DNA of 64,000 nucleotides from Ardenticatenaceae bacterium (lineage in GTDB: Bacteria > Chloroflexota > Anaerolineae > Promineifilales > Promineifilaceae): contig JACKBS010000006.1 of the NCBI GenBank assembly GCA_020634435.1, forward strand, positions 248,001-312,000, in the 5' to 3' direction. Numbering within the stretch: the first letter of the stretch is position 1; every line of letters starts with the position of its first letter. Position numbers and translations under genes: made by a program. This document shows positions 40,780 to 48,861 of the stretch, in pieces. The notes beneath the pieces were generated by a model. That model saw nothing but the letters and a program-made list of their open reading frames with translations, ran no database searches and was not told the DNA's origin.

Positions 40780-41730
40780 ATGTTGTCAACAATTAAAAAC
40801 ACACGCATTCACTCGATTGCCACAACCCCTGCCAATAGTTTAGAAGCCCAAGTTGGGAATACGCCGCTGATCCAGTTAAGGAATACGGCCGTTGCCCACA
40901 ACATTCCCGATACGGTGGCCATTTACGCCAAAGCAGAATGGTTCAACCCCAGCGGCTCCGTCAAAGATCGCGCCGCCCTCAACATCATTCGCACGGCCGA
41001 AGAAAACGGCCAGCTCCAGCCCGGCATGACCCTGCTAGACTCCACCTCTGGCAACATGGGCATTGCCTACGCCATGTTGGGCGCTGCCCGTGGTTACCAT
41101 GTCAAGCTCACCCTGCCCAGCAACGCCAGCCCCGAACGCATTGCCATCCTTAAGGCGTACGGTGCCGAACTCATCCTCACCGATCCGTTGGAAGGTTCGG
41201 ATGGGGCTATCATGGTGGCGCGGGAGCTGGCTGCTGAAGATCCAGGCCTGTACTACGCCAACCAGTACAACAATTCGGCCAACTGGCAGGCGCACACCAA
41301 AAGCACCGCCCCCGAAATCTGGCAGCAGACGCATGGGCAAATTACCCACTTCGTCGCTGGCCTGGGCACGAGCGGCACCTTCACCGGCACCACCCGCCGC
41401 CTCAAGCAGTTCAATCCCAACATCCAGGCGATTGCCATGCAGCCCGATAGTCCGTTCCACGGTCTGGAAGGGCTCAAGCACATGCCATCGGCGCTCAAGC
41501 CAGGGATTTATGATGAAGAGTTGCCCGACGCACAGGTGACGGTGCGCACCGAAGATGCTCATGCGATGGCGCACTTTTTAGCCCGCAAAGAAGGACTCTT
41601 TGTGGGTATCTCGGCGGCTGCTTCCGTGGTGGCCAGCCTGAACGTTGCCAAGACGCTAGACGAGGGCGTGGTAGTGACCATCTTGCCAGACAGTGGCTTT
41701 AAATATTTAAGCGACAAGTTGTGGCAGTAG
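40780..41730 (+). CDS. cysM: Cysteine synthase, CysM-like
   Basis: A 316-residue fold-type II PLP enzyme. Lys62 in NPSGSVKDRAA forms the Schiff base, STSGNMGIAYAM binds substrate, and AGLGTSGTFTGTTRRL binds the PLP phosphate. In Mycobacterium, CysM uses O-phosphoserine and the thiocarboxylated carrier CysO. The neighbouring mec and cysO genes argue for the same chemistry here. The alternative is an ordinary O-acetylserine sulfhydrylase using sulfide. It has its own long structured leader and is separated from the mec operon by the SAM riboswitch. Confidence 0.9.
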   Translation: MLSTIKNTRIHSIATTPANSLEAQVGNTPLIQLRNTAVAHNIPDTVAIYAKAEWFNPSGSVKDRAALNIIRTAEENGQLQPGMTLLDSTSGNMGIAYAMLGAARGYHVKLTLPSNASPERIAILKAYGAELILTDPLEGSDGAIMVARELAAEDPGLYYANQYNNSANWQAHTKSTAPEIWQQTHGQITHFVAGLGTSGTFTGTTRRLKQFNPNIQAIAMQPDSPFHGLEGLKHMPSALKPGIYDEELPDAQVTVRTEDAHAMAHFLARKEGLFVGISAAASVVASLNVAKTLDEGVVVTILPDSGFKYLSDKLWQ

Positions 41731-41739
41731 TCGCTTGAA

Positions 41740-41772
41740 AGATTGGTCCAATCTCCAAGATTGGACCAATCT
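41740..41772. repeat. 'AGATTGGTCCAATCT' tandem palindrome
   Basis: Two overlapping palindromes (AGATTGGTCCAATCT and AGATTGGACCAATCT) just after cysM; possible terminator hairpin, related to 5176-5213. Confidence 0.7.
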
Positions 41773-41842
41773 ACACGTTGACGCTCCCAACCTGTTCTGC
41801 TAAGATGGCGACCGCTGTAAAAAATCAAATACGTTTGCCTAT

Positions 41843-41961
41843 CTTATCCAGAGAGGTTGAGGGACCGGCCCGATGATACCTCAGCAACCGCGACAGCCCC
41901 GGCTGGCGAAATGGTGCTAATTCCGTCAGTGCAGAAGCAAATTCTGCACCTGAAAGATAAG
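41843..41961 (+). promoter_or_regulatory. SAM-I (S-box) riboswitch aptamer
   Basis: P1 strands CTTATC and GATAAG enclose the conserved core AGAGAGGTTGAGGGA, CCGGCCCGATGATACCTCAGCAACC, GGTGCTAATTCC and CTGAAAGATAAG. It binds S-adenosylmethionine. The 3' P1 strand (GAAAGATAAG) can instead pair with CTTATCTTCC inside the downstream terminator, giving an antiterminator when SAM is low. It therefore switches off the mec-cysO-moeZ operon when SAM is plentiful. Confidence 0.95.
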
Positions 41962-41981
41962 ACGATGGTTCTGAATTCCAG

Positions 41982-42020
41982 ACACCTTCCTTATCTTCCA
42001 GGAAGGTGTTTTTGTTTTTT
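41982..42020 (+). terminator. Riboswitch-controlled intrinsic terminator
   Basis: ACACCTTCC / GGAAGGTGT stem with a 10-base loop holding the antiterminator sequence, followed by TTTTTGTTTTTT. This is the expression platform of the SAM riboswitch. Confidence 0.92.
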
Positions 42021-42091
42021 ATTGTCATTCCCGCGAAGGCGGGAATCCAGGCTGGTGAAGAAAATGGATACCCGCCTTCGCGGGTATGACA
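42021..42091. repeat. 'ATTGTCATTCCCGCGAAGGCGGGAATCC' palindrome (dRS3-like)
   Basis: Second copy of the family seen at 27021-27090, lying between the riboswitch terminator and the first gene of the operon. Confidence 0.8.
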
Positions 42092-42143
42092 CGCTAACGA
42101 TGGCGCAAATCTGCGAAATCTGTAGATAGAAAAGAAAAAAAGT

Positions 42144-42575
42144 ATGTTGACATTGAGTAAAGAAATTCACGAAGCAATTAAGGCACATGGGCAGGCATCG
42201 TATCCGTTTGAGGGATGTGGGCTGCTGTTGGGGCAAGCGGACGCTGGCAAGAACAGCGTCACCGAGATTCGCCCGATGGACAATGTGTGGCCGAACGAGG
42301 ACGAAAAACCGATTCGCTTTAGCATTGACCCGAAGGCGTGGCAGCAGGTGGAGCTGGATGCCATGCTGGCTGGTCTGGACGTGATCGGTATTTTCCACAG
42401 CCACCCGGATGACGTGCCGGTAGCCTCGCCGCGTGATTTAGCTTGGGCCAGCTGGCCGGGTTATTCCTACTTGATTACCCAGGTGTTAAAAGGCGAACCG
42501 ACCTACAGCCAGTCGTGGCAGCTGGCGGGGGATCGGTCTGGCTTTTTGGAAGAAGAGATTGTTGAAACTGAGTGA
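42144..42575 (+). CDS. mec: JAMM/M67 metallopeptidase (Mec-like)
   Basis: A 143-residue zinc peptidase. The JAMM signature is complete: Glu near EGCGLLLG (residue 23), then H85-S-H87 with Ser95 and Asp98 in HSHPDDVPVASPRD. In Mycobacterium, Mec releases cysteine from the CysO-cysteine adduct. Being the first gene after the SAM riboswitch and just before the cysO-like gene supports this role here. The alternative, a ThiS/MoaD-precursor protease, uses the same fold. A purine-rich GAAAAGAAAAAAAG takes the place of a Shine-Dalgarno. Confidence 0.9.
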   Translation: MLTLSKEIHEAIKAHGQASYPFEGCGLLLGQADAGKNSVTEIRPMDNVWPNEDEKPIRFSIDPKAWQQVELDAMLAGLDVIGIFHSHPDDVPVASPRDLAWASWPGYSYLITQVLKGEPTYSQSWQLAGDRSGFLEEEIVETE

Positions 42576-42653
42576 AAGTAAAAAGTGAAAAGTAAAAAGT
42601 GGGAGGTTGGGTTTTGCGTAACTTTTTACTTTTCACTTATCACTTTTTACTCT
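42570..42653. repeat. 'GTGAAAAGTAAAAAGTG' palindrome
   Basis: About 35-base arms (AGTGAAAGTAAAAAGTG... opposed by ACTTTTTACTTTTCACTTATCAC) between mec and cysO inside the operon; the left arm provides the mec stop. Confidence 0.8.
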
Positions 42654-42688
42654 GATCTAGAAAATTTGAGAAAACAGGAGAGTAAACC

Positions 42689-42958
42689 ATGCCTACCATT
42701 CGTATACCTACCCCGCTACGGCCGTATTCCGGTAACAACGCCACTGTCAAAGTAAGCGGCACTGATGTGAGCAGCGCCCTGAATGACCTGACACAACAGT
42801 TCCCCGACTTGCGCCAGCATCTGTTTGAGGGCGACGAGCTGCGCAGCTTTGTCAACATCTACCTGAATCAGGAAGATGTGCGTTACCTGGATGGCTCGGA
42901 AACGGCCGTTGGCGAAAACGACACCCTGATGATTATTCCCTCCATTGCCGGAGGCTAA
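42689..42958 (+). CDS. cysO: Ubiquitin-like sulfur carrier (CysO/ThiS/MoaD family)
   Basis: An 89-residue beta-grasp carrier ending IPSIAGG, with the diglycine (88-89) that is adenylated and thiocarboxylated by a ThiF/MoeZ enzyme. MPTIRIPTPLRPYSGNNATVKVSG and LRSFVNIYLNQEDVRYLDG match the CysO/MoaD type. No further residues follow the GG, so no proteolytic maturation is needed, and Mec here most likely acts on the cysteine adduct. AGGAGAG precedes the ATG. Confidence 0.93.
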   Translation: MPTIRIPTPLRPYSGNNATVKVSGTDVSSALNDLTQQFPDLRQHLFEGDELRSFVNIYLNQEDVRYLDGSETAVGENDTLMIIPSIAGG

Positions 42959-42960
42959 GG

Positions 42961-43020
42961 TCCGTAAGCGGTAATCAGTAATCGGTATTCGGTTTACCGA
43001 TTACCGATCACGGTTCCCCG
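42961..43020. repeat. 'GGTAATCGG' palindrome
   Basis: CCGTAAGCGGTAATCAGTAATCGG opposed by CCGATTACCGATCACGG, within the operon before the DUF4395 gene. Confidence 0.8.
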
Positions 43021-43042
43021 GCTGGAGGATGGAGAAAAAGAA

Positions 43043-43498
43043 ATGAACAGTCCGAATGAACGAAAAGTAGATCATTCCGCCTTGCGTGTGAACCAGGCAT
43101 TTATTATTGGCCTGAGCATTTTAGCGTTTTTGCTGGACGCCACCTGGCTGGCGGCTTTTGTGGGGCTGGTGATGCTGGTGGGAACGGCCGTTCCTAGCCT
43201 GGCCCTGTTCAAACGCATCTACCAACATTTTTTGCGCCCCGCCGGACTGGTGAAGCCCGACGTGATTATCGACAACCCGGAGCCGCACCGCTTTGCCCAG
43301 GGTTTTGGTGGTGTGGTGTTGGCCCTGGCTGTCATCGCGCTGTGGGCCGGATTGCCCATCCTTGGTTGGGGTTTAGTCTGGCTGGTCATTGCCCTGGCGG
43401 CGCTGAACCTGTTCCTCGGTTTTTGCGCGGGTTGTTTTGTCTACTACCAGCTCAACAAGCTTGGGTTGCCTGGTTTTCGGGTGAGCCCGATTCGGTAG
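43043..43498 (+). CDS. DUF4395 membrane protein
   Basis: A 151-residue protein with four membrane segments (about 18-35, 36-53, 92-110, 113-135). NQAFIIGLSILAFLLD, PEPHRFAQGFGGVVLALA and FCAGCFVYYQL (with a CAGC motif) fit DUF4395. These proteins are often next to thioredoxin-like and rhodanese genes, which is exactly the case here, and the CxxC in the last helix hints at membrane thiol or sulfur transfer. GGAGGATGGAGAA precedes the ATG. Confidence 0.85.
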   Translation: MNSPNERKVDHSALRVNQAFIIGLSILAFLLDATWLAAFVGLVMLVGTAVPSLALFKRIYQHFLRPAGLVKPDVIIDNPEPHRFAQGFGGVVLALAVIALWAGLPILGWGLVWLVIALAALNLFLGFCAGCFVYYQLNKLGLPGFRVSPIR

Positions 43499-43563
43499 AC
43501 GGTGAACGGTAATCCGTAATCGGTGTTCCGATTACCGACCACCGTTTACGGATTACGGATAAC
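43499..43563. repeat. 'GGTAATCGG' palindrome
   Basis: GACGGTGAACGGTAATCCGTAATCGG opposed by CCGATTACCGACCACCGTTTACGGATTACGG, in the gap between the DUF4395 and thioredoxin genes. Confidence 0.8.
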
Positions 43564-43568
43564 GAAAA

Positions 43569-43952
43569 ATGATTGAAAGACTACTCATCACAACATTACT
43601 TATCATGCTAGGCACTTCGGCGTATGCTACGTTTAAGCGGCGGCATGTGCGGGTGTTAGGGGATTTGGAAACGGCCGTTCCCACTACCCCCACCATCCTC
43701 TACTTCGCCAGCGACAGCTGCGCCGCTTGCCCCAGCCAGGCGCGCTATCTGGAGCAACTGTTAACGCAGTGGCCGGATGGGTTAGCGATTCAAAAAATTG
43801 ATACGGAAGTGGAGCCGGAAACGGCCGTAAAATACGGCGTCTTCACCCTGCCCACCACCATTCTCATCGACCAGCAAGGCGATGTGCGCGAGATCAACTA
43901 TGGCCTCACGCATACCCACAAGCTCACCCAACAAGTCGCCAGCCTGGCCTAA
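43569..43952 (+). CDS. Membrane-anchored thioredoxin-like protein
   Basis: A 127-residue protein with an N-terminal hydrophobic segment (about residues 4-20) and a thioredoxin domain whose active site is SCAACPSQ (Cys-Ala-Ala-Cys). FTLPTTILIDQQGDV carries the conserved cis-Pro. It probably keeps a partner such as DUF4395 or a sulfur donor reduced. It lies within the SAM-controlled operon, flanked by palindromes on both sides. Confidence 0.88.
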   Translation: MIERLLITTLLIMLGTSAYATFKRRHVRVLGDLETAVPTTPTILYFASDSCAACPSQARYLEQLLTQWPDGLAIQKIDTEVEPETAVKYGVFTLPTTILIDQQGDVREINYGLTHTHKLTQQVASLA

Positions 43953-44022
43953 ATTACTCAATTACCAATTACTCAATTACTTAATTACGACTTGTAACTG
44001 GTAATTAGTAATTAGGTAATTC
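43951..44022. repeat. 'AATTACTCAATTACC' palindrome
   Basis: TAATTG-family palindrome in the gap before moeZ; its left arm begins at the thioredoxin stop codon. Confidence 0.8.
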
Positions 44023-44035
44023 CACGGAGATTACT

Positions 44036-45247
44036 ATGAGCAGTAAAACCTTAATTGACCCGGCGGCAGTGGCCGAAATGGAACTGTCCCATGAAGAAGT
44101 GCAGCGCTACAGCCGCCACCTGATCATGCCAGAAGTGGGCATGGAGGGACAGAAAAAGCTCAAAGCAGCTAGCGTCCTACTGATTGGTGCAGGTGGGCTT
44201 GGTTCCCCGTTGGCGATGTACTTGGCGGCGGCAGGAATCGGCCGTATTGGTCTGGTGGATTATGACGTGGTGGATTACACCAATTTGCAACGCCAAATTA
44301 TTCACGGTACCAAAGACGTGGGGCGGCCCAAGTTAGACAGCGCCAAAGATCGCATTCTGGACATCAACCCTCATGTCCAGGTGGACACCTATGAAGTGCC
44401 GCTGACGTCCGACAACGCGCTGGAGCTGTTTGCGCCGTACGACATCATCATCGACGGCACAGACAACTTCCCCACGCGCTATCTGACCAACGACGCTTGC
44501 GTGCTGTTGGGTAAACCAAATGTGTACGGCAGCATCTTCCGCTTTGAGGGGCAGGCCTCGGTCTTTTACGCCAAAGAGGGACCGTGCTATCGTTGCCTCT
44601 TTCCGGAACCGCCACCGCCCGGACTGGTACCCAGCTGCGCCGAGGGTGGGGTGCTTGGTATTTTGCCTGGCACGATTGGGGCCATCCAGGCCACGGAAGC
44701 GGTGAAGCTGATTTTGGGCGTGGGTGAACCGATGATCGGCCGTTTGCTGCTGTACGATGCCTTGAACATGGAATTTGACCAGGTAAATCTGCGCAAAAAT
44801 CCAAACTGCCCCATTTGCAGCGAACATCCCACGATCACGGAACTGATCGATTACGAGCAGTTTTGCGGTATGCCCGCCCACGACAATAGCCATTTTTCGG
44901 CCGTAGAAACCAGCGGCGACCACGTGCCAGAGATGACGCCCGCGCAGCTCAAAGCGCGCCTGGATGCAGGCGACAATCTGTACATTTTGGATGTGCGCGA
45001 GCCGCACGAATGGGACATCTCTAACCTGAGCCACCTGGGGGCGCACCTGATTCCCAAGGGACAGGTGGTGAACCGGCTGAACGAGCTGGACACAGCGCAG
45101 GAAATTGTGGTGCAGTGTCGCTCTGGCGCCCGCAGCGCCGACATCGTGCGCGAGCTGCAAAAACATGGCTTCAAGAAGCTGTGGAACCTGGACGGCGGCA
45201 TCAACCGTTGGGCCAAAGAGATCGAACCAGAACTGCCTACTTACTAA
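44036..45247 (+). CDS. moeZ: ThiF/MoeB adenylyltransferase with rhodanese domain (MoeZ-like)
   Basis: A 403-residue sulfurtransferase. The E1-like domain shows GAGGLGSPLAMYLAAAGIG (51-69), DNFPTRYLTND, a zinc site from CYRC and CPIC, and catalytic Cys in PSCAEGGVLG. The C-terminal rhodanese domain begins near residue 300 and has the active-site Cys in VQCRSGARSAD (about 361). It adenylates and thiocarboxylates CysO, and perhaps MoaD/ThiS too. This is the last core gene of the cysteine operon. Confidence 0.95.
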   Translation: MSSKTLIDPAAVAEMELSHEEVQRYSRHLIMPEVGMEGQKKLKAASVLLIGAGGLGSPLAMYLAAAGIGRIGLVDYDVVDYTNLQRQIIHGTKDVGRPKLDSAKDRILDINPHVQVDTYEVPLTSDNALELFAPYDIIIDGTDNFPTRYLTNDACVLLGKPNVYGSIFRFEGQASVFYAKEGPCYRCLFPEPPPPGLVPSCAEGGVLGILPGTIGAIQATEAVKLILGVGEPMIGRLLLYDALNMEFDQVNLRKNPNCPICSEHPTITELIDYEQFCGMPAHDNSHFSAVETSGDHVPEMTPAQLKARLDAGDNLYILDVREPHEWDISNLSHLGAHLIPKGQVVNRLNELDTAQEIVVQCRSGARSADIVRELQKHGFKKLWNLDGGINRWAKEIEPELPTY

Positions 45248-45325
45248 AGTTTGGTCGCGGGTTTATAATGGGCTTGTTCCACGTTTGATAACCCTTGATT
45301 TCCTTGCGGAAGGAGGAAAAGCTTA

Positions 45326-45712
45326 ATGGCCAAATTAGATTTGTTCGGATTGGTAGTGAAGGATATGGCAACTTCCCTCAACTTTTACCGCTTGTTGGGG
45401 ATGGAAATTCCGGCCGAAATGGACAGCGAAGGGCACGTAGAGGTGATGCTGCCCGGTGGGTTGCGTCTGGCCTGGGACTCCCTGGACGTCATCATGAGTT
45501 TTAGCGATGAATGGGAAACGCCGGCTGGCCATCGCATCGGCCTGGCCTTTTTGTGTGACAGCCCGGCCGAGGTTGACAGGTTGTATGAGGCTGTGATTGC
45601 CGCGGGATATGAGGGACATAAACGGCCGTGGGATGCCTTTTGGGGTCAGCGCTATGCCCAGGTAAAAGACCCCGATGATAATGTGGTTGATTTGTTTGCT
45701 CCATTACCGTAA
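45326..45712 (+). CDS. Glyoxalase/VOC-family protein
   Basis: A 128-residue vicinal-oxygen-chelate fold protein: LFGLVVKDMATSLNFYRLLG at the start and YAQVKDPDDNVVDLFAPL at the end are typical of the family. The metal-ligand pattern is incomplete, so it may be a binding protein or a dioxygenase/glyoxalase relative. GGAGGAAAAG precedes the ATG. It might be read through from moeZ but is probably unrelated to sulfur metabolism. A strong terminator follows. Confidence 0.88.
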   Translation: MAKLDLFGLVVKDMATSLNFYRLLGMEIPAEMDSEGHVEVMLPGGLRLAWDSLDVIMSFSDEWETPAGHRIGLAFLCDSPAEVDRLYEAVIAAGYEGHKRPWDAFWGQRYAQVKDPDDNVVDLFAPLP

Positions 45713-45746
45713 GCGCGTTTAATCAATTCCCACAAACTCTGCGGAT

Positions 45747-45798
45747 AACAAAAAGGGCACGGCTGCCTAATTAGTGGGCAACCGTGCCCTTTTTGTTA
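45747..45798. terminator. Bidirectional intrinsic terminator
   Basis: AACAAAAAGGGCACGG-TGCC pairs with GGCA-CCGTGCCCTTTTTGTT. A-run and T-run flank the stem, so it can act on both the VOC gene and the converging dehydrogenase gene. Confidence 0.9.
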
Positions 45799-45813
45799 CT
45801 TGTCACTATCTTA

Positions 45814-45836
45814 GAGACGTTGCATTGCAACGTCTC
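45814..45836. repeat. 'GAGACGTTGCATTGCAACGTCTC' palindrome
   Basis: A perfect 23-base palindrome just downstream of the terminator, before the dehydrogenase stop. Confidence 0.75.
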
Positions 45837-45851
45837 TGCCACTTCCAATGG

Positions 45852-47216
45852 CTAGCCTGTGCAGGATGGGGCCGGGTGGTTGTTAAACAGCAGGGGTAGG
45901 TAGACAAACTGGTCTAACGCGGCTCCAGTTGGTTTAAGTGTGTTAGACTGAATCTGGTAGATGGTACCGGCAAAGCTGGCCACGTACAATTCACCATCGC
46001 AGCCTTCGCCAAAGGAGCTGGGACTGCTGACGCCAATACCACCCAGCGGCGTAATGGTCCAGCCGCCATTATTTTGTGCCATCCAAAAATTGCCACTGCC
46101 AAAATCGGCATAGATGTAGATGCCTGCCAGCGCCGGAAAGTCGTTGCCTCGGTAAACATAGCCACCCGTAATGGCATTCCCTGAATCATTGGCACTGCCG
46201 TTGTGGGGATAGACATCAAACGGAAATACGTAGGTGGAGATGTCGCCGCAGTTCGCGGTGTTGAAGGTTGCATCCCCTTCATAGCAGCGCCAGCCGTAGT
46301 TTTCGCCGCCGGTGCTGTTGGCGGGTTGGAAGTTCACTTCTTCCCATTCGGCCTGGCCCACATCGGCGATATAGTAGTCAGCAGTTTGTCGGTCGAAGCT
46401 GACGCGCCAGGGGTTGCGCAGGCCAGACGCCCAGATTTCGTTGCAGATGCCATCGCCGCTGGCGGGGAACGGGTTGTCGGCAGGGATGGTGTAGGGCGGG
46501 GTACCGCCGTTTATGGTGCCACAATCGGGCGCCAGGCCAGTGTCGCCATCTACATTGATGCGCAGCACTTTTCCCAGCAAGTTGGTCATGTCCTGCGCAT
46601 TGCCAATGCCGTCGGTATGGCCAGTACCGCTATCCTCAGCACCGCCACCATCGCCCATAGCGATGTAAAGGTAGCCATCTTGCGGACCAAAGTTGAGGTC
46701 GCCAGCATTGTGGTTGGCATTGGGTTGGTCAATGCGCAGAACCTCGACGGCGCTGTCGGAATCGGCCACGTTGGGATTGCTGCTGACTGTGTAGCGGGCA
46801 ATGATCGTGTCGCCGTTACTTTCGTCGTCCGTGTAGTTAACATAGAAGTATGGTGTGTTGGGATAATCGGGATGAAAAGTCAGCCCTAACAAGCCGCGCT
46901 CCACGCTGGTGACGCTATCTACGAGCGGTTCGATGTTGAGGAACGGTGTGGTCAGCAGGTCGCCGTTGGCATCAATGATGCGGATGATGCCGTTCCGCTC
47001 GACAATAAATAGGCGATCGTCACCGGCATTGGCAATGTCTACCGGCTGGGTGAAGCCAGATTTGATGGGCGACGCGGTGATGGACACACTGCCTTCCGGG
47101 GTGGCTGGATTGACGGTGCGTTGGGCGGCAACGGCCGTTCCCACCAGCCAGCCCGCTACCAGCAAAAACAACCCGGCTAACCAAACCCAACGAAATTCGA
47201 ACAGTTTCTTTTTCAT
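45852..47216 (-). CDS. PQQ-type soluble sugar dehydrogenase, secreted
   Basis: A 454-residue protein with a signal peptide (WVWLAGLFLLVAGWLVGTAVAA), then a six-bladed propeller of the GSDH/YliI family: FTQPVDIANAGDDRLFIVERNGIIRI, ERGLLGLTFHPDYP, NHNAGDLNFGPQDGYLYIAMGDGG and GLRNPWRVSFDRQT. These oxidise aldoses using PQQ and calcium, or act on other sugars in the Asd-like subgroup. The C-terminus FVYLPLLFNN-HPAPSCTG is a tail also seen at the end of the 20738-22474 protein. AAAGGAG precedes the ATG. It is a tandem paralogue of the next gene. Confidence 0.9.
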   Translation of the reverse strand: MKKKLFEFRWVWLAGLFLLVAGWLVGTAVAAQRTVNPATPEGSVSITASPIKSGFTQPVDIANAGDDRLFIVERNGIIRIIDANGDLLTTPFLNIEPLVDSVTSVERGLLGLTFHPDYPNTPYFYVNYTDDESNGDTIIARYTVSSNPNVADSDSAVEVLRIDQPNANHNAGDLNFGPQDGYLYIAMGDGGGAEDSGTGHTDGIGNAQDMTNLLGKVLRINVDGDTGLAPDCGTINGGTPPYTIPADNPFPASGDGICNEIWASGLRNPWRVSFDRQTADYYIADVGQAEWEEVNFQPANSTGGENYGWRCYEGDATFNTANCGDISTYVFPFDVYPHNGSANDSGNAITGGYVYRGNDFPALAGIYIYADFGSGNFWMAQNNGGWTITPLGGIGVSSPSSFGEGCDGELYVASFAGTIYQIQSNTLKPTGAALDQFVYLPLLFNNHPAPSCTG

Positions 47217-47256
47217 ACCAATACTCCTTTCTGTGTTTGCGGTTGTTGGGGGAATG

Positions 47257-47308
47257 GTAGGATACGGCCGTACTGCAAACTGGTGGTGGGGAAACGGCCG
47301 TATCCTAC
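47257..47308. repeat. Perfect 15-bp inverted repeat built on two ACGGCCGT octamers
   Basis: GTAGGATACGGCCGT (47257-47271) and its complement (47294-47308) flank a 22-base loop between the two dehydrogenase genes, likely a terminator or processing hairpin. Confidence 0.8.
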
Positions 47309-47315
47309 AGTGAAT

Positions 47316-48641
47316 TTACGGTCGAATCTGCAAAATTTCCCCGGTGCGTACCACCACGTACAGCTCGCCGTTGACATCCTCGCCGAAGCTGGTGATACCG
47401 ATGAGGCCCGGATGCACCACGGTAGATTGCCAATTGCCATCCGGGTTCTGGAAGACGCCCCAGATCGTGCCCAAGCAAAAGTCGGCGGCAAAGTAGTTGC
47501 CGTACAGGCTCAAAAATTGCTCGCCCCGGTAAATGTAGCCCCCGCTGATCGAACAGCCCTGCGTGTGGTCATATTCAAAAATGGCCGGAACAAAATCGGC
47601 CGGATTGCAGCCGGCGCGATAGCAGTGATTGGCTTCCATGTAGTTCCAGCCCAGATTTTGCCCTGCGGCTGTTCCGGCTGGGAGCCAATCTACTTCTTCA
47701 TATGTGTCTTGCCCCACATCGGCAATAAACAGGTCATTGGTGAGCCGATCGAAGCTAAAGCGCCACGGATTGCGCACGCCGTAAGCCCACACTTCGGGCC
47801 TGGCGTTGGCATCGTTGATGAAGGGATTGTCGGACGGAATCGTGTAGCTGCCATCGGCGCTGTCTACGTCCAGACGTAGAATGCTGCCGAGCAGCGTGCC
47901 GGTATTCTGCCCATTGCCGTTGGGGTCGCCCTGGCTGCCGCCGTCGCCCATGCCAATGTACAGGTAGCCATCTGGCCCAAACGCGATCATGCCACCGTTG
48001 TGGTTTTCAAATGGTTGGGGAATGGTGAGCAGAATTTGTCCGCTGTCTGGATCGGCCACGTTGGGGTCGTCGCTGACGCGGTACCGGGCAATGTTGGTAC
48101 GGCCGTTCACATCCGTGTAATCCACAAAGAAGTAGCCGTTTTCCTGGTAGTTGGGGTGAAAAGCCAGTCCTAGCAGGCCTTGTTCGTTGCCGTTGGAGCC
48201 AACCGGGTCCATGATGTTCAGAAAGGGCGTCGGCAGCAGTTCGCCATTTTGCAGGATACGAATGGTGCCTGCCTGCTCCACAATAAACAGCCGATCGTCA
48301 AAGGCGTGGGTGAGGTAGAGCGGCTGCACCAGCCCGCTTACCACCGGCACCAACGTGATGCTGCTCACCGGATTTTCGGGGATGGGCGTTTCGGTAGGCG
48401 TGGGGCTGGGCGGAACGGCCGTTGGCGGAGCATCGGTGGCGGTTGGTTCACTGGTTTCTTCGATGATGGGTGCGGGGAGAGGGGTGTTGGTGGCGGGAAC
48501 GGCCGTATTGATAGCTGGTTGAGCAAGGGTAGGTTCGGGCGGAACGGCCGTTGCTTCGGCCGGTTCCTCACCGCCGCAAGCGGTTAAAAGTAGCAGGGCT
48601 AGGCTAAACAGGATGATAAATTTACGCATAGACAGTTCCAT
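47316..48641 (-). CDS. PQQ-type sugar dehydrogenase, lipoprotein
   Basis: A 441-residue paralogue of the downstream dehydrogenase. It has a lipobox (LLLLTACGG, Cys about 22), a Pro/Thr-rich linker of about 70 residues and the GSDH propeller: LVQPLYLTHAFDDRLFIVEQAGTIRI, NEQGLLGLAFHPNYQ, NHNGGMIAFGPDGYLYIGMGDGG, YGVRNPWRFSFDR. AAGGG lies 7 bases before the ATG at 48641; an ATG at 48629 with GGAA is nearly as good. Surface oxidation of sugars is the expected role, provided PQQ is available; no PQQ biosynthesis operon is in the window. Confidence 0.9.
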   Translation of the reverse strand: MELSMRKFIILFSLALLLLTACGGEEPAEATAVPPEPTLAQPAINTAVPATNTPLPAPIIEETSEPTATDAPPTAVPPSPTPTETPIPENPVSSITLVPVVSGLVQPLYLTHAFDDRLFIVEQAGTIRILQNGELLPTPFLNIMDPVGSNGNEQGLLGLAFHPNYQENGYFFVDYTDVNGRTNIARYRVSDDPNVADPDSGQILLTIPQPFENHNGGMIAFGPDGYLYIGMGDGGSQGDPNGNGQNTGTLLGSILRLDVDSADGSYTIPSDNPFINDANARPEVWAYGVRNPWRFSFDRLTNDLFIADVGQDTYEEVDWLPAGTAAGQNLGWNYMEANHCYRAGCNPADFVPAIFEYDHTQGCSISGGYIYRGEQFLSLYGNYFAADFCLGTIWGVFQNPDGNWQSTVVHPGLIGITSFGEDVNGELYVVVRTGEILQIRP

Positions 48642-48757
48642 AACAAAACCCTTCGCAGGGCATAGAGCGAAGGGTCATTGGCTCAATAAATCGCGCGTAA
48701 GTATAGCACAGGAGCTTCATCACCTGGGGGCACTACTTAGAAACTCATAATCCAAAC

Positions 48758-48790
48758 AAAAAGACCCACAGCTCAAGCCGTAGGTCTTTG
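48758..48790 (-). terminator. Terminator of rmlB
   Basis: On the minus strand AAAGACC, a loop and GGGTCTTT are followed by TTGTTTGG, about 70 bases past the rmlB stop. Confidence 0.65.
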
Positions 48791-48794
48791 GCAG

Positions 48795-48856
48795 GACAAA
48801 AAACCACAGATTTCACAGATAAAAGAAAAATCTGTGTCATCGGGGCAATCTGTGGA
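48795..48856. repeat. 'CCACAGATTTCACAGAT...ATCTGTGG' palindrome
   Basis: CACAGA-family spacer element directly downstream of rmlB. Confidence 0.7.
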
Positions 48857-48861
48857 TGATC

